A stretch of 47,939 nucleotides of DNA, from contig JAJTGG010000004.1 in the NCBI GenBank assembly GCA_021299355.1, positions 1-47,939 on the forward strand, read 5' to 3'. The DNA is from Lysobacteraceae bacterium. Its GTDB lineage: Bacteria > Pseudomonadota > Gammaproteobacteria > Xanthomonadales > Xanthomonadaceae. Shown one piece after another: positions 35,374 to 43,023 of the stretch. The notes below the pieces were generated by a model. That model ran no database searches. It saw nothing but the letters and a program-made list of their open reading frames with translations, and was not told the DNA's origin. The position numbers were made by a program, and so were the translations under genes. The first letter of the stretch is position 1, and each line of letters begins with the position of its first letter.

Positions 35374-36519
35374 ATGACTCAAGCGATCCAGACCGCGTCT
35401 GCCGGCAACGGCAAGCCTGAAAAAGCCAAAGTCGATAACTTCGTCCGCATTGAAGGTGTCCGCAAGGAATTCGACGGCTTCGTCGCCGTCGATGATGTCA
35501 GCCTCAGCATCCACAAAGGCGAGATTTTCGCGTTGCTCGGTGCCTCTGGCTGCGGCAAGTCAACTCTGCTGCGCATGCTGGCCGGCTTCGAAAAACCGAC
35601 TGCCGGCGAGATCATCTTGGACGGGCAGTCAATGAACAATATTCCGCCTTACGAACAGGCGGTGAATATGATGTTCCAGTCTTATGCCCTGTTTCCGCAC
35701 ATGACGGTCGAGCAGAATGTCGCATTCGGCCCGAACCAGAAGAAAATGCCCAAGGATGAAGTCGCCCGCCGTGTCGATGAGATGCTGGCGCTGGTGCAGA
35801 TGAGCAAGTTCGCCAAACGCAAACCCCACCAGCTCTCCGGTGGCCAACAGCAGCGCGTGGCGCTCGCGCGGGCCGTGGCCACCAGCCCCAAACTGCTGCT
35901 GCTCGACGAGCCGATGGCGGCACTAGACAAGAAACTGCGCTCGCAGATGCAGATCGAACTGGTCAACATTGTCGAACGTCTGAACGTGACCTGCATCATG
36001 GTCACCCATGACCAGGAAGAGGCAATGACCATGGCGCACCGCGTCGCAGTCATGGATGCCGGCCGTATCCGCCAGGTTGGAACGCCCGATGAAATCTACG
36101 AACAACCGAACTCGCGCTTTACCGCTGAGTTCATTGGTTCAGTCAATCTTTTCGAAGGCCGTATCGGCGAAGACGAGACTGACCACGTCACCATCATCTC
36201 GCCGCAGATGGATGCGCCGATTTACGTCGGACACGGCATCACCGGCTATGACGGCATGAGCGTGTCGTTCGCCATACGGCCCGAGAAGGTACGCATCGAC
36301 AAGGAGGAGCCTGCGCAGCCATACAACAAGGTGCGCGGGGTCATCGAGGAAATCGCCTACTTCGGTTCACATTCCGTTTACCATGTGCGCCTTCCTGGCG
36401 GTGCCAAAGTGCTATGCAACTTCGTCAACATGAAGCGCTGGGCTTCGGAGAACTTCACCTGGAACGATATGGTCTGGCTGAGTTGGAATGACAACTCCGG
36501 CGTGGTGCTGACCTCATGA
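35374..36519 (+). CDS. potG: Polyamine ABC transporter ATP-binding protein
   Basis: The 381-residue ATPase has Walker A GASGCGKS (about 56-63), Q-loop in MMFQSYALFPHM, signature LSGGQQQR (about 154-161), Walker B LLLLDEP and switch His in VTHD. The C-terminal TOBE-like regulatory domain extends from about 250. An N-terminal extension of some 20 residues precedes the first beta strand, as in PotG. The stop overlaps potH (ATGA). Confidence 0.95.
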   Translation: MTQAIQTASAGNGKPEKAKVDNFVRIEGVRKEFDGFVAVDDVSLSIHKGEIFALLGASGCGKSTLLRMLAGFEKPTAGEIILDGQSMNNIPPYEQAVNMMFQSYALFPHMTVEQNVAFGPNQKKMPKDEVARRVDEMLALVQMSKFAKRKPHQLSGGQQQRVALARAVATSPKLLLLDEPMAALDKKLRSQMQIELVNIVERLNVTCIMVTHDQEEAMTMAHRVAVMDAGRIRQVGTPDEIYEQPNSRFTAEFIGSVNLFEGRIGEDETDHVTIISPQMDAPIYVGHGITGYDGMSVSFAIRPEKVRIDKEEPAQPYNKVRGVIEEIAYFGSHSVYHVRLPGGAKVLCNFVNMKRWASENFTWNDMVWLSWNDNSGVVLTS

Positions 36520-37433
36520 GCCGGGCGCTCCGCAGCCTGAAGAAGCGTCTTCCGGGTTCGCGTTGGCTGGTCATCGCCGTTCCCTATATCTGGATGCTGC
36601 TGTTTTTCGCGATTCCGCTGGCCATCGCCTTCAAGATTTCGTTCTCCCAGGCCGCCATCGCCATGCCGCCGTACACCCCGTTGTTGGTCTGGATTGACGG
36701 TCACCCCGCGCTCGATGTGCATCTCAAAAACTACCTTTATCTGATCAAGGATTCGCTGTATGTGAGCGCGTACCTGAGTTCGATCAAGATCGCCGTGATT
36801 TCGACCTTCCTGTGCCTGCTGATCGGCTATCCGATGGCCTATGCCATCGCCCGCATGGATCCGGCCACCCGCAACATCGCGCTTATGCTGGTGGTGCTGC
36901 CGTCCTGGACCTCGTTCCTGATCCGCATCTATGCCTGGATCGGCATCCTGAAGAACAACGGCCTGCTCAACAATTTCCTGATGTGGACCGGCGTGATTGA
37001 CGAGCCTCTGGCCATCATGCACACGCCGATCGCGGTGTATATCGGTATCGTCTATGCCTATCTGCCGTTCATGGTACTGCCGCTGTACGCCAATCTGGTC
37101 AAGCTCGACATCCGTCTGCTGGAAGCCGCCAGCGATCTCGGCGCCCGCCCCTGGAAGGCGTTCCTGAAAGTGACCTTGCCGCTGTCCAAGGCCGGTATCA
37201 TCGCCGGCTCGATGCTGGTCATGATTCCGGTGGTCGGTGAATTCGTGATTCCCGAAATGCTGGGTGGACCGGACACCCTGATGATCGGCCGCATTCTCTG
37301 GCAGGAATTCTTCAATAACCGCGACTGGCCGGTGGCCTCGGCGGTTTCCATCGTCATGCTGCTTCTGCTGATCATTCCGATCATGATCTTCCACCGCGCG
37401 CAAGCCAAGGAAATGGAGGCGAAACTCGCATGA
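36516..37433 (+). CDS. potH: Polyamine ABC transporter permease PotH
   Basis: The 305-residue inner-membrane permease has six membrane segments and the EAA-type coupling helix LLEAASDLGARPWKAFLKVTLPLSKAGI near residues 200-227, which contacts the ATPase. It begins with a basic cytoplasmic segment. It overlaps potG and potI by four bases each, so the two permeases and the ATPase are translated in step. Confidence 0.95.
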   Translation: MSRALRSLKKRLPGSRWLVIAVPYIWMLLFFAIPLAIAFKISFSQAAIAMPPYTPLLVWIDGHPALDVHLKNYLYLIKDSLYVSAYLSSIKIAVISTFLCLLIGYPMAYAIARMDPATRNIALMLVVLPSWTSFLIRIYAWIGILKNNGLLNNFLMWTGVIDEPLAIMHTPIAVYIGIVYAYLPFMVLPLYANLVKLDIRLLEAASDLGARPWKAFLKVTLPLSKAGIIAGSMLVMIPVVGEFVIPEMLGGPDTLMIGRILWQEFFNNRDWPVASAVSIVMLLLLIIPIMIFHRAQAKEMEAKLA

Positions 37434-38275
37434 GCCAGCCCGCACGCCTGTCGCGATTCAGCATGGTCATGCTGGCCATCGGCTTCCTGTTCCTCTATCT
37501 GCCGATGCTCAGCCTGATCGTCTATTCGTTCAATGAGTCCAAACTGGTCACGGTCTGGGCCGGATTCTCCACCAAATGGTATTTCGAACTGTTCCGTGAC
37601 CAGCAGATGATCGATGCCGCCAAAATCAGCCTGCAGCTGGCGTTTTTCACCGCCTGCGCCGCCGTGGTGCTGGGCACCATGGCTGCCATGGTGATGACGC
37701 GCTTCCGCAGCTTCCGCGGCAAGACCCTGTTCAGCGCACTGATCACCGCACCGCTGGTGATGCCGGAAGTGATCACCGGCCTGTCCATGCTGCTCCTGTT
37801 TGTTTCACTTGGCGACTGGTTCGGCATCTTCCAGCAGCGCAGTGTTGCCACCATGTGGATCGCGCACGTCACCTTCACCATGGCCTTCGTGACCGTGATC
37901 ATCTCTTCACGGCTGGGCGAGCTTGATCGTTCACTGGAAGAGGCGGCGATGGATCTGGGCGCCAACCGTCTGAAGGTGTTCTTCGTGATCACCTTGCCGA
38001 TCATCGCGCCGGCGCTGCTCTCGGGCTGGCTGATGGCATTTACGCTGTCGCTCGATGATCTGGTGATTTCCAGCTTCACTTCTGGCCCGTCATCGACCAC
38101 TTTGCCGATGAAGATCTTCTCCTCGGTGCGCATGGGCGTCAGCCCGAAAATCAATGCGCTGGCATCCCTGATGATTCTGGCGGTGTCTGCCGCGGCACTG
38201 ATTGCCTGGTGGTCCATGCGACGGAGTGAAAAACGCCGCCAGCGCGACATGCAGCTGGCCCTGCAGCAGAACTGA
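37430..38275 (+). CDS. potI: Polyamine ABC transporter permease PotI
   Basis: Second permease, 281 residues, with six membrane segments and the coupling motif SLEEAAMDLGANRLKVFFVITLPIIAPALLSG (about 165-196). Family features such as YLPMLSLIVYSFNESK near the N-terminus and SLDDLVISSFTSGP after the coupling helix are present. The last residues are basic and cytoplasmic. The dehydrogenase gene follows after ten bases. Confidence 0.95.
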   Translation: MSQPARLSRFSMVMLAIGFLFLYLPMLSLIVYSFNESKLVTVWAGFSTKWYFELFRDQQMIDAAKISLQLAFFTACAAVVLGTMAAMVMTRFRSFRGKTLFSALITAPLVMPEVITGLSMLLLFVSLGDWFGIFQQRSVATMWIAHVTFTMAFVTVIISSRLGELDRSLEEAAMDLGANRLKVFFVITLPIIAPALLSGWLMAFTLSLDDLVISSFTSGPSSTTLPMKIFSSVRMGVSPKINALASLMILAVSAAALIAWWSMRRSEKRRQRDMQLALQQN

Positions 38276-38285
38276 GTGACGTTCC

Positions 38286-39647
38286 ATGACCGTAGAAACC
38301 ATCAATCCGTGGACCGGAGCCGTCGAGTACCGTTATGAGTACTTCAGCGACGACGAGGTCGAGCGCCGTCTTGCCGCCGCCGCGCGTGCCTATCCGGCCT
38401 GGGCGGCCCTGTCGTTTGCCGAACGCGCGGATCTGATTCGGCGCACTGCGGCCTTGCTGCGCGAACACCGTGAACGCATTGCCGGCCTGATGACCGCGGA
38501 AATGGGCAAGTTGCGCCGCGAAGCCCTGGCGGAGATCGAGAAGTCGGCCGGTGCCTGCGAATACTATGCCGGTCAGGCCGAAACCTATATGCAGGACAAG
38601 CACATCGCCACCGAGGCCTCCCGGAGTTTCGTTGCGTACGAGCCGATCGGCTGCGTTTTCGCGGTGATGCCCTGGAATTTCCCGATCTGGCAGGTGTTCC
38701 GGTTTCTGGCGCCGGGCCTGATGGCCGGCAATGTGGCGCTGCTCAAGCACGCCACCAATGTGCCGCGTTGCGCCGATGTCATCGCCGAAATTCTGCGTCT
38801 GGCCGGCATTCCCGAAGGCGTGTTCGATGTGCTGCATATCGATAACCAGCGTGCGGGCGCGGTCATTGCCGATCCGCGTGTGCATGCAATCACCTTGACC
38901 GGCAGCGAACGGGCCGGGAAATCGGTCGCCGGCAATGCCGGTGCCAACCTGAAGAAATGCGTGATGGAACTCGGGGGCAGCGATCCGTTTGTGGTGCTGG
39001 ACGATGCCGATCTCGATAAGGCGGTTCCGGTTGCGGCCGCCTCGCGTTTCGGCAATGGCGGCCAGACCTGCATTGCCGCCAAGCGTTTCATCTTGACTCC
39101 GGGCATCGCGGAGGAATTCGTGGCCCGCTTCACGGCCGCGGCCGCTGCGCTCAAATCCGGTGACCCCAACGACGATGCCACGACCCTGGCGCCGATGGTG
39201 CGTCCGGATGCGCGCGAAGAACTGCAGCGTCAGGTCGATGCCAGCATCGCCGCAGGTGCGAAACTGCTGATCGGGGGCCGGAAGGGCGAAGGCCCCTGCG
39301 ATTATCCGGCCACCATCCTCGATGCTGTCGGGCCCGGCATGGCGGCCTACTCCGAAGAACTGTTCGGACCGGTCGCGAGCATCATCCGTGCGGACAGCGT
39401 GGAGGATGCCATCCATATCGCCAACGACACCGCTTTCGGGCTCGGCGCGAGCGTTTGGACCCGTGACAAGGCGCAGGGCGAAGCGGTCGCACGCCGGATC
39501 CAGGCCGGCGCGGTATTCGTCAATGCCCTCGTACGTTCCGATGTAAGGCTGCCGTTCGGCGGCACCAAGACCTCCGGCTTCGGGCGTGAATTGGCCGAAC
39601 ATGGCATCCACGAATTCATGAATATCAAAACGGTCTATGTCGATTGA
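38286..39647 (+). CDS. sad: NAD(P)-dependent succinate-semialdehyde dehydrogenase (Sad/GabD type)
   Basis: An aldehyde dehydrogenase of 453 residues. Catalytic residues are N131 in MPWNFPIW, E228 in MELGGSDPF and the nucleophile C262 in FGNGGQTCIAAKRF. It is shorter than GabD (482 in E. coli) and near the length of Sad/YneI (462); the coenzyme-binding N-terminus starts TINPWTGAVEYRY. It would complete the operon pathway by oxidising succinate semialdehyde to succinate. No separate gamma-glutamyl-aminobutyraldehyde dehydrogenase (PuuC) is in the window, so it may also act on that aldehyde. It overlaps the next gene by 11 bases. Confidence 0.85.
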   Translation: MTVETINPWTGAVEYRYEYFSDDEVERRLAAAARAYPAWAALSFAERADLIRRTAALLREHRERIAGLMTAEMGKLRREALAEIEKSAGACEYYAGQAETYMQDKHIATEASRSFVAYEPIGCVFAVMPWNFPIWQVFRFLAPGLMAGNVALLKHATNVPRCADVIAEILRLAGIPEGVFDVLHIDNQRAGAVIADPRVHAITLTGSERAGKSVAGNAGANLKKCVMELGGSDPFVVLDDADLDKAVPVAAASRFGNGGQTCIAAKRFILTPGIAEEFVARFTAAAAALKSGDPNDDATTLAPMVRPDAREELQRQVDASIAAGAKLLIGGRKGEGPCDYPATILDAVGPGMAAYSEELFGPVASIIRADSVEDAIHIANDTAFGLGASVWTRDKAQGEAVARRIQAGAVFVNALVRSDVRLPFGGTKTSGFGRELAEHGIHEFMNIKTVYVD

Positions 39648-40266
39648 TCTGACCGGACCCGCGCTGAGACATGCTTTCGGCGCAGCCTGTACCACGCCGA
39701 TTTTACTCGAGGTCCGCGATCTGAACTGTTCGGCGCCCGAACTCAGCGCCGCCGAAGAAAGCCAACACGCCGGCATGAGTTCGGAAAAGCGCCGCTCCGA
39801 ATACCTGATCGGCCGTGCCGCATTGAAGGCCGTTCTGGCGAACCTCGGTAGAAGCGAGGACACCGCAGGCGTGGTCTGGCCAAGCACTTTTTGTTCCCTA
39901 AGCCACAGTCATGGCCACGCCGTGGCCGTGGCACTTGCCGATGGCCATGGCATCGGCATTGATCTGCAGATGCATCGCACGCCGCCATTCATGATGGCGG
40001 AGCGGATCCTTGCCGACGAAACCCTCGAGTGGTGGCGTACGCTGCCTGAAGCGGAGCAGGCAGCGGCACTGCAACGGTTCTGGACGGTGAACGAAGCCGT
40101 CTACAAGGCCTGTCCAGCACCGCAGCCGGCGTACTTCCGGCATTACCGCATGGCCGATCCAGCCCGATTCGACAGCGCGCTGAGTATTGAGGGAACCGAC
40201 TATCGCTTCGAGGTGCATACGCTCGCGCTGGAAAATGGGTTTATCAGTCTGGCGCTGCGTGCCTGA
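39637..40266 (+). CDS. 4'-phosphopantetheinyl transferase-like protein
   Basis: A 209-residue member of the Sfp-type superfamily, which moves phosphopantetheine from CoA to a serine of a carrier protein. Visible motifs are KRRSEYLIGRAALKAVL (about 51-67), SLSHSHGHAVAVA (about 88-99), GIGIDLQ (D109, Q111) and FWTVNEAVYK (E153, K157). In Sfp the second acidic residue of GIDxE and the Lys of KEAxxK are conserved; here they are Q111 and N152, while D109, E153 and K157 remain. Mg binding may therefore rest on two carboxylates. It overlaps the dehydrogenase gene by 11 bases, so it belongs to the polyamine operon. No carrier protein, NRPS or PKS gene is in the window. Confidence 0.8.
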   Translation: MSIDLTGPALRHAFGAACTTPILLEVRDLNCSAPELSAAEESQHAGMSSEKRRSEYLIGRAALKAVLANLGRSEDTAGVVWPSTFCSLSHSHGHAVAVALADGHGIGIDLQMHRTPPFMMAERILADETLEWWRTLPEAEQAAALQRFWTVNEAVYKACPAPQPAYFRHYRMADPARFDSALSIEGTDYRFEVHTLALENGFISLALRA

Positions 40267-40350
40267 GTGCTTGCATCACCCCCCCTTATTTTGCTTAGAT
40301 AGCCTTGTCGGCATATCGTCGACTAACACTATCCGGAGAGGAAAAAAGTT

Positions 40351-40599
40351 ATGGGAAGTCTGATTTGGACCATCGTCATCGGTTTCGTGGTCGGTTTAGT
40401 CGCGCGAGCGCTCAAACCCGGTAATGATTCGCTGGGCATTGTCATGACCAGCATCCTCGGCATCGTCGGTGCCTATGCCGCATCGTTCATCGGAAAGACC
40501 ATGGGCTGGTACGCAGATGGCGAGGCGACGGGTTTCATCGCCGCAGTCGTCGGCGCCGTGCTGCTGCTGTTCATTGTAGGCATGATCAAGAAGAAATAA
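40351..40599 (+). CDS. GlsB/YeaQ/YmgE family membrane protein
   Basis: An 82-residue inner-membrane protein of the transglycosylase-associated family (PF04226), whose function is not settled despite the name. It has three hydrophobic segments (about 4-20, 29-45 and 60-78), the conserved LVARALKPGNDSLGI loop, GIVGAYAASFIG, and a C-terminal KKK. Members are often stress-induced. A strong ribosome site (GGAGAGGAAAA) precedes the ATG. It lies 30 bases before the diguanylate cyclase gene and may share its message. Confidence 0.85.
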   Translation: MGSLIWTIVIGFVVGLVARALKPGNDSLGIVMTSILGIVGAYAASFIGKTMGWYADGEATGFIAAVVGAVLLLFIVGMIKKK

Positions 40600-40629
40600 G
40601 CCCAATCCGCCGTTTCTGGAGCCGTCCGA

Positions 40630-41610
40630 ATGTGGAAAAAACTGCTGGCCGATCTGCAACTCAGTATCTTGATGCTGGTCGGTGGCATGTCTTCCGTCAT
40701 CATCGCAGCCTTCTCTGTGTACCGCTTCCTGAATGGCAATGTCAAAGTCGGACTGCTCGATGCGACCATCACCCTTGCGATGGTCGGCACGCTACTGTAT
40801 GCCTGGCGTTCGGCACGCAATACCGAACGCGCAGGCCGCATCATGATACTCGTGAATGTCGCTGCCGCCATCACCAGCTCTGAACTGCTCGGCGTCACCG
40901 GTGCGTTCTGGATGTATCTGGCGATTGTAGTCAACTGTTTCATCACCACCAATCTGCGCTACGCGACCGGCGCCAACATCCTCATGTTGCTTTCCATCAC
41001 GTTCCTCGGCCACGGTTTCGACAGTACCGCGCAACAGCTGTCATTTCTGGCCACCAGCGGCCTGCTCACACTGTTCAGCCACATCATCGCCGACTGGCTT
41101 TCCCAACAACAGTTGACCCTGAAGCAGCAGGCCAGCGTCGATCCACTGACCGGCGCTCTGAACCGTCGGCGGATGGAGGAAGAAATACATCTGGCCATCG
41201 AGGAGTTCACCCGCAGCCAGATGCCGATGGCGATCATCCTGATGGACCTCGATGATTTCAAAAACGTCAACGACCGGCATGGCCATGAAGCCGGTGACGA
41301 TGTGCTGGCCGGCTTCGCCGATATGGTGCGCGGCCTTACCCGGCAGATCGACCGCTTTTTCCGTTATGGTGGCGAGGAATTCCTGATGCTCGCCAAAGGC
41401 CTCAGCCCGGAGGAGGCTCAGCATTTGGCCGAAAAGATACGCAGTCAGGCCGAATCAGTGCTGACCGGGAAGCACGGCAGGGTCACCGTCTCCGCCGGTG
41501 TTGCCGGTGCTCAGGCCGGTGAAAGCTGGATGCAATGGGTGGCTCGTGCCGACGCCGCCCTGTATGTCGCAAAGCAATCCGGTCGGAACCGCGTGCATCT
41601 TGCCGATTGA
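40630..41610 (+). CDS. Membrane-bound diguanylate cyclase (GGDEF)
   Basis: The 326-residue protein has an N-terminal region of about five membrane segments (residues 10-155), a short linker and a GGDEF domain. The domain opens with DPLTGALNRRRMEE (171-184), has the metal/GTP region MDLDDFKNVND and the active GGEEF at about 247-251. The inhibitory site RQID at about 238-241 is five residues upstream, the spacing of a c-di-GMP I-site. All residues needed for c-di-GMP synthesis with product inhibition are present. The membrane sensor part resembles no named sensor I can recall. No EAL or HD-GYP partner is in the window. Confidence 0.92.
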   Translation: MWKKLLADLQLSILMLVGGMSSVIIAAFSVYRFLNGNVKVGLLDATITLAMVGTLLYAWRSARNTERAGRIMILVNVAAAITSSELLGVTGAFWMYLAIVVNCFITTNLRYATGANILMLLSITFLGHGFDSTAQQLSFLATSGLLTLFSHIIADWLSQQQLTLKQQASVDPLTGALNRRRMEEEIHLAIEEFTRSQMPMAIILMDLDDFKNVNDRHGHEAGDDVLAGFADMVRGLTRQIDRFFRYGGEEFLMLAKGLSPEEAQHLAEKIRSQAESVLTGKHGRVTVSAGVAGAQAGESWMQWVARADAALYVAKQSGRNRVHLAD

Positions 41611-41635
41611 GCTCCGATGCCCGACCTGCCATAAT
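41607..41635 (+). promoter_or_regulatory. Promoter of the amidohydrolase gene
   Basis: TTGAGC (41607-41612), a 17-base spacer ending in an extended TGC, and CATAAT (41630-41635), about 40 bases before the ATG at 41675. Confidence 0.55.
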
Positions 41636-41674
41636 CGGTCTCTAGTGCCGAAGCCACCTCGACCAAGGATTCCG

Positions 41675-42955
41675 ATGAAAATTTCTCCACCCCGAATCGC
41701 CATGCTGGCGGCAATCTTGCTGCCCTCGCCGCTGTCCGCCCAGTCCCCGGTGCAGGATACCGTTCTGATTGCCGACCGCCTGTTCGATAGCCGGACCGGA
41801 ACGATGCTGTCCAATCCCGTCGTCGTGATCCGCGGCGACCGCATCGTGTCCGTGCAGTCCGGCGGCATGCAGCCTGCCGGTGTGCGAGTAATCGATCTCA
41901 AAGGCATGACACTGGTGCCGGGCCTGATCGACATGCATACCCACATCGACTCCGATCCGACCTACGGCGGCTATAACTTCCTGCAGTTCGGCGACCGTTT
42001 CTGGTCGGTGATTGCCGTTGCCAATGCCGCCAAGACGCTGCAGGCCGGGTTCACCACAATCCGCAATGTCGGTGCCGATGCTTGGAACGATGTCGGTCTG
42101 ATGCAGGCCATCGACCAGGGCAAAGTGACCGGACCCCGCATCGTGCCAGCCGGGTATGCTTTCGGAGCGACCGGCGGCCATTGCGACTCGACTTTCTTCC
42201 CGCCTTCGATGGATCAGAAAAACGCTTATAACGCCGATTCGACGACCGAGGCCCGTAAGTCAGTTCGTGAAATCCGGAAATATGGTGCCCAGGTCATCAA
42301 GATCTGCGCGACCGGCGGCGTTTTTTCACGCAATACCGAACCCGGGCAGCAGCAGATGAGCTATGAGGACATGAAAGCCGTAGCCGATGATGCCCACATG
42401 TATGGCTTGAAAGTAGCCGCACATGCACATGGTGCCTCCGGCATCAAGGATGCCATCCGGGCCGGTATCGATACCATCGAGCATGCCAGTCTGATCGACG
42501 ATGAGGGTATCGCGCTGGCCAAGAAATACGGCACCTGGCTGTCGATGGACATCTACAACACCGAATACACCCAATCGGAAGGCAAGAAGAACGGCGTGCT
42601 GGAAGACAATCTGCGCAAGGACCGCGAAGTCGCCGACATCCAGCGCGAAGGTTTCCGCAAAGGGCACAAGGCAGGCGTGCGGATGGTCTACGGTACTGAT
42701 TCGGGCGTCCATCCGCATGGCGACAACGGCAAGCAGTTCCGCTGGATGGTGAAGTATGGTATGACCCCGGCACAGGCCATCCAGAGCGCTACGGCCAATG
42801 CCGCGGAGGCACTGGGCCGGAAAGACATTGGTGTCATCGAAGCCGGACGCTATGCCGACATCGTCGCGGTGAAAGGCAACCCGGCACAAGACGTGAGCCT
42901 GCTTGAGCAGGTCGATTTCGTCATGAAGGGCGGGGAAGTGGTCAAAAATCCGTAA
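41675..42955 (+). CDS. Secreted metal-dependent amidohydrolase (prolidase/imidazolonepropionase-like)
   Basis: The 426-residue product has a signal peptide (ending LSAQSPV) and the amidohydrolase superfamily fold. Metal ligands are HxH at 88-90 in LIDMHTHIDSDPTYGG, a probable bridging lysine in QVIKICATGGVFS, histidines in AAHAHGASGIKDAI and DTIEHASLID, and the aspartate in VYGTDSGVHPHGDN. This motif set fits secreted Xaa-Pro or Xaa-Lys/Arg carboxypeptidase-type dipeptidases. AAGGA precedes the ATG. I chose 41675 because the longer frame from 41498 overlaps the cyclase gene and lacks a signal peptide. The substrate cannot be read from sequence. Confidence 0.88.
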   Translation: MKISPPRIAMLAAILLPSPLSAQSPVQDTVLIADRLFDSRTGTMLSNPVVVIRGDRIVSVQSGGMQPAGVRVIDLKGMTLVPGLIDMHTHIDSDPTYGGYNFLQFGDRFWSVIAVANAAKTLQAGFTTIRNVGADAWNDVGLMQAIDQGKVTGPRIVPAGYAFGATGGHCDSTFFPPSMDQKNAYNADSTTEARKSVREIRKYGAQVIKICATGGVFSRNTEPGQQQMSYEDMKAVADDAHMYGLKVAAHAHGASGIKDAIRAGIDTIEHASLIDDEGIALAKKYGTWLSMDIYNTEYTQSEGKKNGVLEDNLRKDREVADIQREGFRKGHKAGVRMVYGTDSGVHPHGDNGKQFRWMVKYGMTPAQAIQSATANAAEALGRKDIGVIEAGRYADIVAVKGNPAQDVSLLEQVDFVMKGGEVVKNP

Positions 42956-43023
42956 AAGCGCGCATTACCTCCAATCATTTCCCGCATATAGCAGCCGGCA
43001 CCGGTTCAATCGAGATCATAACG

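Noticed and set aside
38151-39887. A 578-codon minus-strand open frame opposite the aldehyde dehydrogenase, and a 518-codon one opposite infB (4275-5831).
   Set aside because: Both lie opposite strongly conserved genes, without signal peptides, domains or ribosome sites that would support coding.
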